From Parvibaculaceae bacterium (GTDB lineage Bacteria; Pseudomonadota; Alphaproteobacteria; Parvibaculales; Parvibaculaceae), in NCBI GenBank assembly GCA_029209985.1, contig JARGNZ010000008.1, positions 5,054 to 69,053 of the forward strand: 64,000 nt of DNA, written 5' to 3'. Below the pieces are notes generated by a model. It saw nothing but the letters and a program-made list of their open reading frames with translations, made no database searches and was not told the origin of the DNA. Every line of letters begins with the position of its first letter. The first letter of the stretch is position 1. A program made the position numbers and the translations under genes. Of the stretch, positions 17,513-26,583 are shown one piece after another.

Positions 17513-18666
17513 GCCCGTCCTCCATTAATCAATGTCACCAGCGTCTTAGCTACTTGGCCAAGAGGCACCACTTTGTGGCAAATACCTGCTTGAGCTACCG
17601 CCCCCGGCATGCCCCAGACAACGCTACTTGCTTCATCTTGAGCGATAACCGTGCCGCCTTGCGCTTGTACTTTTTGCGCGCCCGCGCACCCGTCATGCCC
17701 CATCCCAGTCAAGATGCAGGATAAAATACCTGCCCCGTAAACCGGCACCATACTTTCCAACATGGGATCAACAGCCGGCTTGCAAAAGTTCACCGGCTCC
17801 CCGTCATCAAGTTTAATAAACACATCTGCGCCGCGTTTTTTCAGGAGCATATGCTTGCCCCCTGGCGCCACATAAATACTGCCCGCCTCGACTTTCATAT
17901 CGTCCGCGCCTTCAACACATCGCCCCCCCGTAACGCCGCCAATGTGTTCCGCCAGAATGGCGGTGAACGTGGCTGGCATATGCTGAGTGACGAACACAGG
18001 CACTTTCGACAAGATCGGCTTCAAGCCCTCAAAAACCTCAAACAAAGCCTTCGGTCCACCTGTGGAACTGCCAATCGCAAGCACCTTCGGCATGACATGA
18101 GACGCTGTAACCGTCGTAATCGCACCTTTATGAAGGTTCCCAGCACGTTCAGGGGTTGCCCCACGTTGAACCGTTGAGGCAAGACCAGGCCGCGCGGGAG
18201 AACGAGCGGCAAGACCAATTTTTTTGCCGCCAATAGCCCGAATGCGATTGATGAGTTCTTCTTGAAACTCTGCGGAAGCATGCCCACTTTTGGTCGCTTC
18301 CGGTTTGGGGACATAATCCGTTGCCCCCAACGCAAGTGCTTTCATGGAAATGTCTGCATTGCGCCGTGTCAGCGTTGAGGCCATCAGCACACGCACACCC
18401 GGCGATGCTTTCAACAAAAGAGGAAGAGCCGTTAGGCCATCCATGACCGGCATTTCAATGTCCAGCACAACCAAATCAACATTTGCTTTGGCAATCTGGT
18501 CTACCGCATCTTGGCCGTTCCGGCAGGCGGCAACAACTTCAATGTCATCCAACGCATTAAGCCAGCGGGAGATCAATCCACGAATGACGATGGAATCATC
18601 CACGACCATCACCCGGATTACTTTTCCCGCAGATTTTGCAGTTGAGGTTTGAGAAACAACGTTCAC
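17509..18666 (-). CDS. cheB: Chemotaxis protein-glutamate methylesterase CheB
   Basis: 385 residues. CheB removes methyl groups and deamidates receptors when phosphorylated. Receiver domain residues about 18-135 with acceptor Asp in VDLVVLDIEMPVMDGL; Pro/Ala linker about 140-185; catalytic domain with Ser in IGSSTGGPKALFEV, His in VFVTQHMPATFTAILAEH and Asp in ILTGMGHDGCAGAQ, the complete triad. Directly follows cheY with no spacer and overlaps cheR by ATGA. Confidence 0.96.
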   Translation of the reverse strand: MNVVSQTSTAKSAGKVIRVMVVDDSIVIRGLISRWLNALDDIEVVAACRNGQDAVDQIAKANVDLVVLDIEMPVMDGLTALPLLLKASPGVRVLMASTLTRRNADISMKALALGATDYVPKPEATKSGHASAEFQEELINRIRAIGGKKIGLAARSPARPGLASTVQRGATPERAGNLHKGAITTVTASHVMPKVLAIGSSTGGPKALFEVFEGLKPILSKVPVFVTQHMPATFTAILAEHIGGVTGGRCVEGADDMKVEAGSIYVAPGGKHMLLKKRGADVFIKLDDGEPVNFCKPAVDPMLESMVPVYGAGILSCILTGMGHDGCAGAQKVQAQGGTVIAQDEASSVVWGMPGAVAQAGICHKVVPLGQVAKTLVTLINGGRA

Positions 18667-19032
18667 TTAAACCAACCCCGCCTCAGCAAATTTGGATTCA
18701 ATGATTTCACGGTCGAAAGGCTTCATGATGTACTCATTCGCCCCCGCAGAAATAGCTTCCGTGATGTGCCCCATATCATTCTCTGTGGTGCAGAAAACAA
18801 CAACCGGGTCGCTACCACCCTGTTCTTTACGCAATGACCGAAGAAATTCCATGCCATCCATGACCGGCATATTCCAGTCTAACAAAACCGCATCAGGCAT
18901 TTGCTCACGGCACTTATCAAGTGCGACCTGCCCGTCTTCAGCTTCTTTAATAGCAAAATCCAATTCCTCCAAGATGCGTCGCGCTACTTTTCGGATCACA
19001 GAACTATCATCAACAACTAGACATGTTTTCAT
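18667..19032 (-). CDS. cheY: Chemotaxis response regulator CheY
   Basis: 121 residues, a single receiver domain. CheY-phosphate binds FliM/FliN and changes motor rotation. Acidic pair in CLVVDDSSVIRKVARRILEE, acceptor Asp in PDAVLLDWNMPVMDGMEFL, Thr in VVFCTTENDMGHI and Lys in EYIMKPFDREII. ATG 19032 is chosen over the in-frame codon at 19047 because GGAG sits 7 nt upstream of it and because CheY proteins begin just before the first beta strand. Confidence 0.95.
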   Translation of the reverse strand: MKTCLVVDDSSVIRKVARRILEELDFAIKEAEDGQVALDKCREQMPDAVLLDWNMPVMDGMEFLRSLRKEQGGSDPVVVFCTTENDMGHITEAISAGANEYIMKPFDREIIESKFAEAGLV

Positions 19033-19071
19033 CACTTCACTCCTCACCCTACTGTACGAAATAGGGAAAAA

Positions 19072-19557
19072 TCACGCGGCTTTAGATTCTTTGGTAAGGT
19101 CCAGAACCTTGTCCACATCCAGAATAATCATCAACTTCTGATCAAGACGCTGCACACCGATTGAAACAGCCTGCCAGCGCGGATCCAGATTGGTCGGGTT
19201 GCGTTCGAGGTCTGCATCACGCACGCGTAAAACTTCCCCCACGCTATCAATGACCAGCCCGTAGGACTCCCCACGATATTCCACGCCAACGGCCATATTC
19301 GTAACATCGCCTTCACGTTCCGGCAGTCCCAACCGCTTACGCATATCGATCACAGTGACAATGCGTCCACGCAGGTTCAAAACGCCCGCCACTTCCGGCA
19401 TCGACAAGGGCACCCGCGTCACTTGTTGCGGCATGAAAACATCTTGTACTTTTGGCACAGATATTCCAAAGAGCTGATCAGCGATATTGACGGTAATATA
19501 CTCAGACGTGTCGCTGCTACTTACCAACTCGCCACCAATTGTGTTGGGGTTACTCAT
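19072..19557 (-). CDS. cheW: Chemotaxis coupling protein CheW
   Basis: 161 residues, one CheW domain covering nearly the whole protein. CheW links chemoreceptors to CheA. Typical blocks are EYITVNIADQLFGISVPKVQ, the RVPLSMPEVAGVLNLRGRIV motif and GLVIDSVGEVLRV. Its start overlaps the cheA stop by 4 nt. Confidence 0.95.
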   Translation of the reverse strand: MSNPNTIGGELVSSSDTSEYITVNIADQLFGISVPKVQDVFMPQQVTRVPLSMPEVAGVLNLRGRIVTVIDMRKRLGLPEREGDVTNMAVGVEYRGESYGLVIDSVGEVLRVRDADLERNPTNLDPRWQAVSIGVQRLDQKLMIILDVDKVLDLTKESKAA

Positions 19558-22301
19558 GCGGCCTCTCCTTTAAGAACAAGCATTTCGTTGAGAACTTGGA
19601 TCAAACCTTCGCGGTCGAATTTGGCAACATAGTCGTCAAATCCAGCTTCACGGCCTCGCGCAACGTCTTCCTCAGTCCCGTGTGCGGACAAAGCAATCAC
19701 CGGCGTATCCGTCCATGCCTCATCTTTTTTCAACGAAGCAACAAACTCGTATCCGTTCACGCCTGGCATCTCGATATCAGAGATAATGACATCAAACATT
19801 TCGCCCGCATCTCGGAGTGCCCAAGCTTCTTCGGCACTGGCGGCTTGTGTCACCTTGTATCCAGACATCGAAAGCTGCGGCAACAACATGGAGCGGAAGA
19901 AAGGACTATCATCAACCAGCAACAATCGCTTGCTTGCTGTCGTCAACAGCCGCTCCGGCTTGCGGAACCAGTCTGCAAAGACACGGGTGAGATAATGTCC
20001 AACATCCAAAATTTCCGTTGCTTGATCGCGAATGACCGCAGACCCAAGAATACCTGAGGCCTCTGAGGTCAACTCAACATCGAGACGGTCTGTCACAATA
20101 TCGACGATCTCATCAACGGCCAAACCAACCGACCGCTCATCTTCCGTGAAGACCAACACCGCTTGGCGCCCTTCACTACGCAGCGGCGTCCCTTCGGATA
20201 CGTGCATAATCGGCATCAAACGCCCACGGTACTGCACAAGGCTCATACCGTTTGAGTTTTCTAATTGCTTAACATCGAATTCTTCCAAGCGTGTCACAAG
20301 AGACAATGGAACAGCTTTTGGTTCCGGCGTACCAGCACGGAAGACCAACAAGGATGTTTCACTCTCATCAGCAGATTGTGAATTAGACTCTTCTGCCGCT
20401 TCAATAGTATCTGACAATTCACCGCTAATTGTTTGAGCAATGCCGTTCGGGTCCATAATCATGATAACGCTACCGTCACCCAAAATTGTATTCCCAGAGA
20501 ACATGCTGATGTCACGCAGCAGTGTCGCCGCCGGTTTCACAACAATTTCCTCAGTGTCAAAAACGCTATCAACAACAACCCCAAAAGACTGTTCGCCAAC
20601 ACGTGTCACCACAATAAAGGCTTCTTCATGCGCCCGAATACGCTCCTCAGCATTTTCAGCTGAATCGCCTGTCCGTTTGGAATGCAGCAATTCATCTAAG
20701 AAAACCAATGGCAGCAAACGGTTGCGCAACCTAAGAACAGGCGTGTCATTAATTTTTTCAATGCGATGTTCAGAATCTGATTTCGCCCGAACAAGCTCAA
20801 CAACCGCGAGCTGTGGAATGGCAAAACGCTCTTTACAAGATTCAACAATCAGCGCTGAGACAATCGCCAAGGTAAGCGGGATCTTGATGGTAAAGGTTGT
20901 GCCCTTACCCGTCGTCGAACGTAGATCTACAGAACCACCGATCAACTCGATGTTTGTACGCACCACATCCATGCCCACACCGCGACCAGAAACGCTGGTT
21001 ACCGCAGCCGCTGTTGAGAAACCAGCGTTGAAGATGTAGCGGAAAATTTGACTTTCCGTCATGCCCTCCAACTCAGATTCCGTCGCCAGTCCATTAGACA
21101 AAACTTTGGCTTTAATTTTTTCAGCGTCCAATCCACGACCATCATCGGCAATTTCAATGATGATGTGACCGCCTTCGTGATACGCACGCAGCGTCACTCT
21201 ACCCCGGTCTCCTTTTCCCGCCTCAATGCGTTCAGCCGTGGTTTCCAACCCATGATCAGCAGAATTTCGGACCATATGGGTCAGCGGGTCTTTGATCAGA
21301 TCAAGAACTTGGCGGTCCAACTCAGTGTCCGCACCAATCATTTCCAGATCGATTTTCTTATCAAGCTCTTTTGAAAGGTCGCGCACAATACGCGGGAGTT
21401 TCTGCCACGCATTGCCAATAGGTTGCATCCGCGTTTTCATCACCGCTTCTTGCAATTCACCTGTCACACCGGACAACCGTTGCAATGGCACTTTGAATTC
21501 GCTGTCATCCATCCGACGCACCATTTCCATCAGCTGGTTGCGTGTCAGCACCAACTCAGAAACCATCGTCATCAGGTTTTCCAATGTATCCACATTCACG
21601 CGGATAGATTGATTTGCAATACTAGATTCTTTGCGCGGCGCCTCTCCCCCAGCGTCTGCTTTTGCCATATCCCCAGCAGCTGGTTTGTCGTCGGCCTTCG
21701 CCTCAATGTCTTGTGGTTCAGAGGTTTGCAATGTTTCCTGCATCGACTCTGGCACCGCAAGCTCAGGACCTTCAGCTTCTTGGAAAGCCCGTTCAAGCTC
21801 ATCCAACGTCACCTCGCCCGGCATAACCGCGCGTTCAGTGTTATCAGCCACATCAATAGCAGCTTCAGGCTCCACTTCCGGCTCAGGCTCAGCGACAGCT
21901 TGTGTGGCTTCAACAACCCCGCCATCTGCTTCAACCGCCAAATTAGCTAATTGCCCAATGAGGTCATTATCGTCGCCCTCAGGCTCACATTCGCTTTCTT
22001 CAAGTCCGCCGAGAATTTCTTTTAGACGGTCAATCGAATGCAAAATCACAGTCACACCGTCATTGGTAACCGGCGATCCATCCCGGTATTTCCCCATGAG
22101 TGTTTCTGCAGCGTGCGCAAGAGATTCCAATCTTGGTAATCCAAGAAACCCACATGTTCCTTTGATTGTATGTACCAAACGGAAAATATTGCCCAAAATG
22201 TCTTCATTGTTGGGATCTTGCTCAAACTTCACAAGCTCAACGTCAACAACGTCTAGGCTTTCATTTGTTTCCGTAAGAAACTCTCGTAACAGATCGTCCA
22301 T
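19554..22301 (-). CDS. cheA: Hybrid chemotaxis histidine kinase CheA with two CheW-type domains and a receiver
   Basis: 915 residues, longer than a classical CheA (about 650). Order: HPt domain with phospho-His 44 in FRLVHTIKGTCGFLGL; a Glu/Asp/Ala-rich linker (about 115-225) with no obvious CheY-binding P2 domain; dimerisation helices (about 230-300); HATPase with HMVRNSADHGLE and ADDGRGLD; one CheW-like domain (about 445-590); a second, weaker one (about 640-770, VQYRGRLMPIMHV); and a C-terminal receiver (about 790-905, acceptor Asp in FDVIISDIEMPGVNGYEF). The fused receiver may act as phosphate sink or adaptation element. First gene of the che operon. Confidence 0.94.
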   Translation of the reverse strand: MDDLLREFLTETNESLDVVDVELVKFEQDPNNEDILGNIFRLVHTIKGTCGFLGLPRLESLAHAAETLMGKYRDGSPVTNDGVTVILHSIDRLKEILGGLEESECEPEGDDNDLIGQLANLAVEADGGVVEATQAVAEPEPEVEPEAAIDVADNTERAVMPGEVTLDELERAFQEAEGPELAVPESMQETLQTSEPQDIEAKADDKPAAGDMAKADAGGEAPRKESSIANQSIRVNVDTLENLMTMVSELVLTRNQLMEMVRRMDDSEFKVPLQRLSGVTGELQEAVMKTRMQPIGNAWQKLPRIVRDLSKELDKKIDLEMIGADTELDRQVLDLIKDPLTHMVRNSADHGLETTAERIEAGKGDRGRVTLRAYHEGGHIIIEIADDGRGLDAEKIKAKVLSNGLATESELEGMTESQIFRYIFNAGFSTAAAVTSVSGRGVGMDVVRTNIELIGGSVDLRSTTGKGTTFTIKIPLTLAIVSALIVESCKERFAIPQLAVVELVRAKSDSEHRIEKINDTPVLRLRNRLLPLVFLDELLHSKRTGDSAENAEERIRAHEEAFIVVTRVGEQSFGVVVDSVFDTEEIVVKPAATLLRDISMFSGNTILGDGSVIMIMDPNGIAQTISGELSDTIEAAEESNSQSADESETSLLVFRAGTPEPKAVPLSLVTRLEEFDVKQLENSNGMSLVQYRGRLMPIMHVSEGTPLRSEGRQAVLVFTEDERSVGLAVDEIVDIVTDRLDVELTSEASGILGSAVIRDQATEILDVGHYLTRVFADWFRKPERLLTTASKRLLLVDDSPFFRSMLLPQLSMSGYKVTQAASAEEAWALRDAGEMFDVIISDIEMPGVNGYEFVASLKKDEAWTDTPVIALSAHGTEEDVARGREAGFDDYVAKFDREGLIQVLNEMLVLKGEAA

Positions 22302-22582
22302 GCCCTACTCCTCAATGCTCGCAGCATATAAGTCAGTTTGCGATACCCCTCCCCGAAAAATTCAAGGGACCCGCTTGGCCATATAGTTGCTGAAACATCT
22401 TAAAAAGCTCTGAAACCCTGTACCTTAGAAGGCAAAAATTCCCGCATAAGCTGATCGTAGGGTGAAACCTCCTATGTACCGGGAGCTAAAAATCCCAACC
22501 AATGTGCGGGTAAATGCAAAATGGCCCTTCGTTTGAGCAACGAAAGGCCATTGAAAAATTTTAGATAAATAATCAAAAAATC
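22302..22582 (-). promoter_or_regulatory. che operon upstream region with chpT terminator
   Basis: 281 bp between the chpT stop and the cheA start, both on the - strand. At 22520-22552 the arms AATGGCCCTTCGTT and AACGAAAGGCCATT form a 14-bp hairpin with one mismatch and a 5-nt loop, followed on the - strand by TTTTGC: the likely chpT terminator. The remaining 200 bp should hold the che promoter, but I could not identify convincing -35/-10 or -24/-12 elements. GAGGAG lies just before cheA. Confidence 0.7.
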
Positions 22583-23305
22583 TTACGAATCTGGACCCGC
22601 AACGAACACAAAACACTCATCAAGCATGTTGGCGTGCAACGGATACCCAATTGAGCGCGCCACCAAACCGGTGAAATAAGGCTGCACCGCACGGGCATCT
22701 AAGGTGTCGTCGTTTTGACGCCCTTGAATATATTGCTCAACCTCAACCGGCACACGCGCGCCCCGTCCCGTGGACTTGATCATAAATGTAGGGCTCTCCG
22801 CAGCCCCCGTGATCGCAACATCAATAACGCCGCCCCGTGGAATGGCTGAGATACCAATCAAAATCATATTGAGAAGCAATTTGATCATGTCTTTTGGCAA
22901 CGTCACAACCGGCCCAGACCAATTCATCTCCGGCTTTTCACAATCCATCAAAGCTTCGGCAACAGATTTGGCATCCATCAAATCCAAATGCGCCCCCGCA
23001 GACCCAGCCGCCCCAAAAGCCAAGCGAGCAAATTGAAGTTTAGCAGACGCTTGTTTTGCACTTTGTTTAATCAAGTCCATCGCATGAACATGCATCTCAG
23101 CATCATCATCTTCGTCGAGCACTTCCAAACCATTTGAAATGGCTCCGACTGGACTAATCACATCGTGACACACCCGACTGCACAACAGCGCCCCAAGTTC
23201 GAGCGCCGAAAGCTCCTCCCCTTTGGTCAGCACCGGCGTCGCCTCAACAGCCTCGCTTGTGTCAGCAGAAGGAGGGGTTGCGTCTGTATTTGTTGGTTCG
23301 GTCAT
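22583..23305 (-). CDS. chpT: ChpT-type histidine phosphotransferase
   Basis: 240 residues. ChpT passes phosphate from the CckA kinase to CtrA and CpdR. The phospho-His helix CSRVCHDVISPVGAISNGLE is the ChpT signature, followed by a second helix (AMDLIKQSAKQASAKLQFAR) of the dimerisation bundle and a degenerate ATPase-like fold (KLLLNMILIGISAIPRGG) that cannot bind ATP in known homologues. Start: ATG 23305 rather than the in-frame codon at 23344; the N-terminal 30 residues are Thr/Ala/Glu-rich linker. Placement next to the chemotaxis operon is notable because its known partner ctrA lies 6 kb away. Confidence 0.88.
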   Translation of the reverse strand: MTEPTNTDATPPSADTSEAVEATPVLTKGEELSALELGALLCSRVCHDVISPVGAISNGLEVLDEDDDAEMHVHAMDLIKQSAKQASAKLQFARLAFGAAGSAGAHLDLMDAKSVAEALMDCEKPEMNWSGPVVTLPKDMIKLLLNMILIGISAIPRGGVIDVAITGAAESPTFMIKSTGRGARVPVEVEQYIQGRQNDDTLDARAVQPYFTGLVARSIGYPLHANMLDECFVFVAGPDS

Positions 23306-23514
23306 GTTTGCCTCAGAATTTTGCCACTGAATCGTCATTAACACTCAATGAAACCGGTGACCAGCCCCAATACAACTCTAAAAAGCAGCTTACCACTCAA
23401 AACCCGCATTCCGGTCAATTTTCAAACCCTTTCCCCCAATACACTTGACGCGCAGGCCTCAGAGTGCTGATCTCGCCGAAATTAGCGACTGAAGCAGCAT
23501 TGCAGGGAAAACCG

Positions 23515-24327
23515 GTGACCGAACACTCTACAGAACACTCTATTGACTACAAAAGCTTGACCGATGGCCTGCGTGCCATCGCTCAGTCCGCCGCAACCGT
23601 TATCATGTCTCATTACGTCACCGAAATCGTCGTCGACCACAAAGACGACAACAGCCCGGTCACAATCGCCGATAAACAAGGCGAAGAAATTATTCTAGCC
23701 GGATTGCAAAAGCTCGCACCCCAAATCCCCATTGTCTCTGAAGAAGCCGCCTCCGAGGGACATATCCCTGATTTTGGAGATCGTTTCTTTTTGGTCGATC
23801 CCCTAGACGGCACACGCGAATTCATCAATAAGAACGGCGAATTTACAGTCAACATCGCGCTAATCGAAAACGGCGTGCCCACCGCAGGCGTGGTCTATGC
23901 CCCCGCCATTGGGCGTATGTTCTTTGCCCAAGGCCCTTCCCAAGCTTTTGAACAAAAGCTCCCCAATGGGGAAGCCGGGGAAGCCCCCATTGCCATTAAA
24001 GTACGCACACCCGATGAAGATGGCCTGACCGTCGTTGCCTCACGCTCTCACCGCGACGAACGCACAGACGAATATCTCAACCATTACAAAATTAAAAACT
24101 TTGTTGCGGCTGGTTCCTCTTTGAAGTTCTGCCTCGTGGCCGCAGGTGATGCAGACCTTTACCCCCGCCATGGACGCACGATGGAATGGGACACCGCAGC
24201 AGGGCATGCTGTCTTGGCAGCAGCAGGCGGCAGTGTCACCCAACTAGATGGCACACCGTTCCTATATGGCAAATCAGAGCGCGGGCTAGACAATCCCTTC
24301 TTCGTCGCAAAAGGCGGCGTCGCCTAA
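23515..24327 (+). CDS. cysQ: 3'(2'),5'-bisphosphate nucleotidase CysQ
   Basis: 270 residues from the chosen GTG. CysQ hydrolyses 3'-phosphoadenosine 5'-phosphate from sulfate assimilation and related transfers. The inositol-monophosphatase fold metal site is complete: SEEAA (about residue 75), the DPLDGT motif followed by REFI, and the second motif WDTAAGHAVLAAAGG near the end. AGGGA lies 8 nt before GTG 23515; an upstream GTG at 23464 is in frame but poorly placed. Single gene followed by a strong terminator. Confidence 0.92.
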   Translation: MTEHSTEHSIDYKSLTDGLRAIAQSAATVIMSHYVTEIVVDHKDDNSPVTIADKQGEEIILAGLQKLAPQIPIVSEEAASEGHIPDFGDRFFLVDPLDGTREFINKNGEFTVNIALIENGVPTAGVVYAPAIGRMFFAQGPSQAFEQKLPNGEAGEAPIAIKVRTPDEDGLTVVASRSHRDERTDEYLNHYKIKNFVAAGSSLKFCLVAAGDADLYPRHGRTMEWDTAAGHAVLAAAGGSVTQLDGTPFLYGKSERGLDNPFFVAKGGVA

Positions 24328-24362
24328 AGGTGTCAATCACCCCGGCCTCAACCAGCCTCAAA

Positions 24363-24404
24363 ACGCAAAAGAGCGGCATCCAAATGGGTGCCGCTCTTTT
24401 GCGT
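24363..24404. terminator. Bidirectional terminator between cysQ and the fnr-type gene
   Basis: Perfect 16-bp arms ACGCAAAAGAGCGGCA and TGCCGCTCTTTTGCGT around a 10-nt loop; convergent genes on both sides. Confidence 0.93.
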
Positions 24405-24431
24405 TAACATAAGCCGGAAGGTCACCCTCCC

Positions 24432-25175
24432 CTAAACCCCGTCGGCTAAGTCCTGCAAAGCCTCAAGATCATTGATCATCAATCGATTGCGTTCCCCCAA
24501 GGTAATCGCCTCGACCTTACGTAACTTAGTAAAGGTCCGGCTCACGGTCTCCACCGTAAGCCCCAAGTAATCCCCCATATCAGTCCGGCTCATCGGCACT
24601 TCAAGCTCCAGCGCACTTTCCCCACGCCCCTGCGCCCGGCAACTCATCCAAATTAAAAAGGAAGCCACCCGTTCCATCGCAGTCTTACGCCCCAATAACA
24701 ACATATGATCTTCAGAGGCAGCCACATTCGCCGCCATCATTTTCACCAATCGCTGCCCCAAAGGCGGGGCTTCAACAGACAGTCCTTCAAACTTTTCGCG
24801 CGGAAGTTGGCACAACTTTGAAGCTCCCAAGGCTTCCACGGTCACCGCATAATCAGCTTGATAAGGCAACCCAACAAAATCGCCTTTGAAAGCAAATCCC
24901 GTAATCTGACGGCGTCCATCAGAAAGCAATTTGTAAAGCTTAAAAGCGCCATTGAGCACAACGTAATACGCGTTCAGCTCATCCCCCTCGAATACAAGGC
25001 AATCGCCCGTCCCAATATCTTTATGTCTGGAATGAACTGATAGTTCCGTCAATTCACCGTTATTGAGAGAGCCACAAACGGCCCGGTGGCGCACATCGCA
25101 ACTCGCGCACGGATTTGGCATATTGCTCTCGTCCAACACCGACGCACCAGACTCGATATTTATTTGCGATTTCAA
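24432..25175 (-). CDS. Fnr-type oxygen-sensing transcription regulator (FnrL/FnrN-like)
   Basis: 247 residues counted from TTG 25175. Crp/Fnr family activators of this class hold a [4Fe-4S] cluster that is destroyed by oxygen. All four ligands can be seen: Cys23, Cys26 and Cys34 (PCASCDVRHRAVC) and Cys122 (KLCQLPREKF, aligning with Cys122 of E. coli FNR). The cyclic-nucleotide-like barrel spans about 45-150; the helix-turn-helix DMGDYLGLTVETVSRTFTKL has the E-x-x-S-R recognition pattern for TTGAT half-sites. No ATG fits well; ATG 25121 (MPNPCASC) is an alternative. It lies near the cco cluster, which carries a matching box. Confidence 0.9.
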   Translation of the reverse strand: MKSQINIESGASVLDESNMPNPCASCDVRHRAVCGSLNNGELTELSVHSRHKDIGTGDCLVFEGDELNAYYVVLNGAFKLYKLLSDGRRQITGFAFKGDFVGLPYQADYAVTVEALGASKLCQLPREKFEGLSVEAPPLGQRLVKMMAANVAASEDHMLLLGRKTAMERVASFLIWMSCRAQGRGESALELEVPMSRTDMGDYLGLTVETVSRTFTKLRKVEAITLGERNRLMINDLEALQDLADGV

Positions 25176-25896
25176 AACATGACCACCAATTCGCGAAACA
25201 CCAACTATTCTTGAGCCCCTAGAGTACGCCTAGCACATACCGCGTTCAAGCAAGCAATCCCACACCTCAAGTGTAAAATACACATTCCCGGCCACAATCA
25301 TTTCTAATCATTCTCAGTCGCGACAAATCGAGAGTAACCGCGCCATAGAGCACGCCGCATGAATAAACTGAAAATAAGATAGGTGAGCCGGCACCGGGTT
25401 CAAACTAGCCCCCCGACCGTGAACCACGGTGCCGGCCGCCGCTGCCCTTTCCAAACAGGAAAAGGCGCGGACTTGCAGTGTGAATGGAATACCAAGAGCT
25501 GCATCAGGAGATGTGTCTATAAATATCCCTAGGGTGAGCAAAAAATTGCCTCACTCTCCCCTCACAATAGATAACTACGCAATCCTTGTGCCGCTAGGGC
25601 GCTCTCCAAATGTCACATATGGGGTCATACTGACACACCCCCCTTAAAACAATAGCGATTCATATCATTCATTGCAGCAACAAATCCAGACTTTTGTCCC
25701 AATTTGATACGCCCTATCTGTTACCATGTCATATCTATTCCACGCTTAGGTGGACAAACTTAAAGTACGGCACCACTTCGTACAGCTGTCATTCACATGG
25801 CATATGGTATTTGAGGGCAAAAGAGGTGCAAAAGCTGGAAAAACCGTTCTGCGGATTTTGACCACGCCCAACGAGGGCACCAAATCGAGGGAAATC
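25176..25896. other. Long intergenic region with strong RNA-like secondary structure
   Basis: About 720 bp without a credible protein gene. The centre holds a striking inverted repeat: GCCGGCACCGGGTTCA (25387-25402) against TGAACCACGGTGCCGGC (25420-25436), 16 pairs with a single bulged A and a 17-nt C-rich loop. A second hairpin follows directly (CCCTTTCC, loop AAACA, GGAAAAGG; 25446-25465) and TGCAG/CTGCA arms lie at 25474 and 25498. GC content here exceeds that of the flanks. This looks like a structured RNA gene or leader of unassigned class; strand is unclear. A 6S-like RNA is conceivable but I could not establish it. The remainder, including the fnr promoter side, shows nothing further. 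Confidence 0.45.
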
Positions 25897-26538
25897 ATGC
25901 AAACTACACGCTCTAAAGCGACCCAGAAACAAAACATCCTACGCACCAGCCTCATTGTACTGAGTGCATGTCTTGTAGGCGCCCTTTCCCTTGCCGCTCC
26001 GGCACTGGCCGCCAGCAAAGGCCAACAAGCCCCAGAGGTCGATGGCCGAGACAAAAACACCTACACCGAAGAAGAAGTCATCAACGCAGGTAAAGAATTT
26101 CTAGGCGGTACCGCACAGGGCCTCGCCAATGTTGTGCACAAAATTTTCGCAGAGTTTGGCGAACCAAACGCCTACATTCGCGGTGAAGAAGCAGGCGGCG
26201 CAATCGGCGTTGGTCTTATGTACGGCGATGGCCTGTTGGTGATGAAGAACGGCACCTCGCAAAAAGTCTATTGGCAAGGTCCAAGTGCTGGATGGGATTT
26301 TGGCGGAAATGCCGCAAAGGTCTTCACGCTGGTGTATGACCTACCCACAACCCAAGCTATTTACCAACGCTTTCCAGGGGTTGAAGGCAGCGCCTATTTC
26401 GTGGGCGGCTTGGGCGTAACCTACCAGCGCCGGGGAGATGTTGTATTGGCCCCCATCCGCGCGGGGGTGGGCTTCCGCCTAGGTGCAAATGTTGGCTATT
26501 CCAAATATACAGCTGAGCGTGAATGGCTTCCCTTCTAA
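25897..26538 (+). CDS. eipA: EipA-family (DUF1134) periplasmic envelope protein
   Basis: 213 residues. EipA of Brucella is a small beta-barrel periplasmic protein needed for envelope integrity, and its gene is a CtrA target there. The N-terminus is a long signal peptide (basic start, then LIVLSACLVGALSLAAPALA, cleavage about residue 39). The mature part has the family pattern: EEVINAGKEFLGGTAQGLAN, GGAIGVGLMYGDGLLVMK, GPSAGWDFGGNAAKVFTLVY and GGLGVTYQRRGDVVLAPIRA. ATG 25897 follows GAGGGA; earlier in-frame codons from 25750 lack family similarity. Name assigned by family. Confidence 0.88.
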   Translation: MQTTRSKATQKQNILRTSLIVLSACLVGALSLAAPALAASKGQQAPEVDGRDKNTYTEEEVINAGKEFLGGTAQGLANVVHKIFAEFGEPNAYIRGEEAGGAIGVGLMYGDGLLVMKNGTSQKVYWQGPSAGWDFGGNAAKVFTLVYDLPTTQAIYQRFPGVEGSAYFVGGLGVTYQRRGDVVLAPIRAGVGFRLGANVGYSKYTAEREWLPF

Positions 26539-26548
26539 TAAGATAGCG

Positions 26549-26583
26549 AAAGCTCTTCCATTACTTGGGGTGGAAGAGCTTTT
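26549..26583 (+). terminator. Rho-independent terminator after eipA
   Basis: 12-nt arms AAAGCTCTTCCA and TGGAAGAGCTTT, loop of 10 nt, followed by a T run. Confidence 0.9.

Noticed and set aside
22425-22616. 63-codon frame between cheA and chpT on the - strand
   Set aside because: Overlaps the chpT end and terminator hairpin, with no ribosome site.
25387-25436. Possible tRNA because of GGTTCAAACT
   Set aside because: No cloverleaf can be drawn: no acceptor, D or anticodon arm, and the GGTTCA belongs to a long perfect stem.
25429-25647. 72-codon open frame in the eipA upstream region
   Set aside because: Overlaps the hairpin region, has no ribosome site and random-looking composition.
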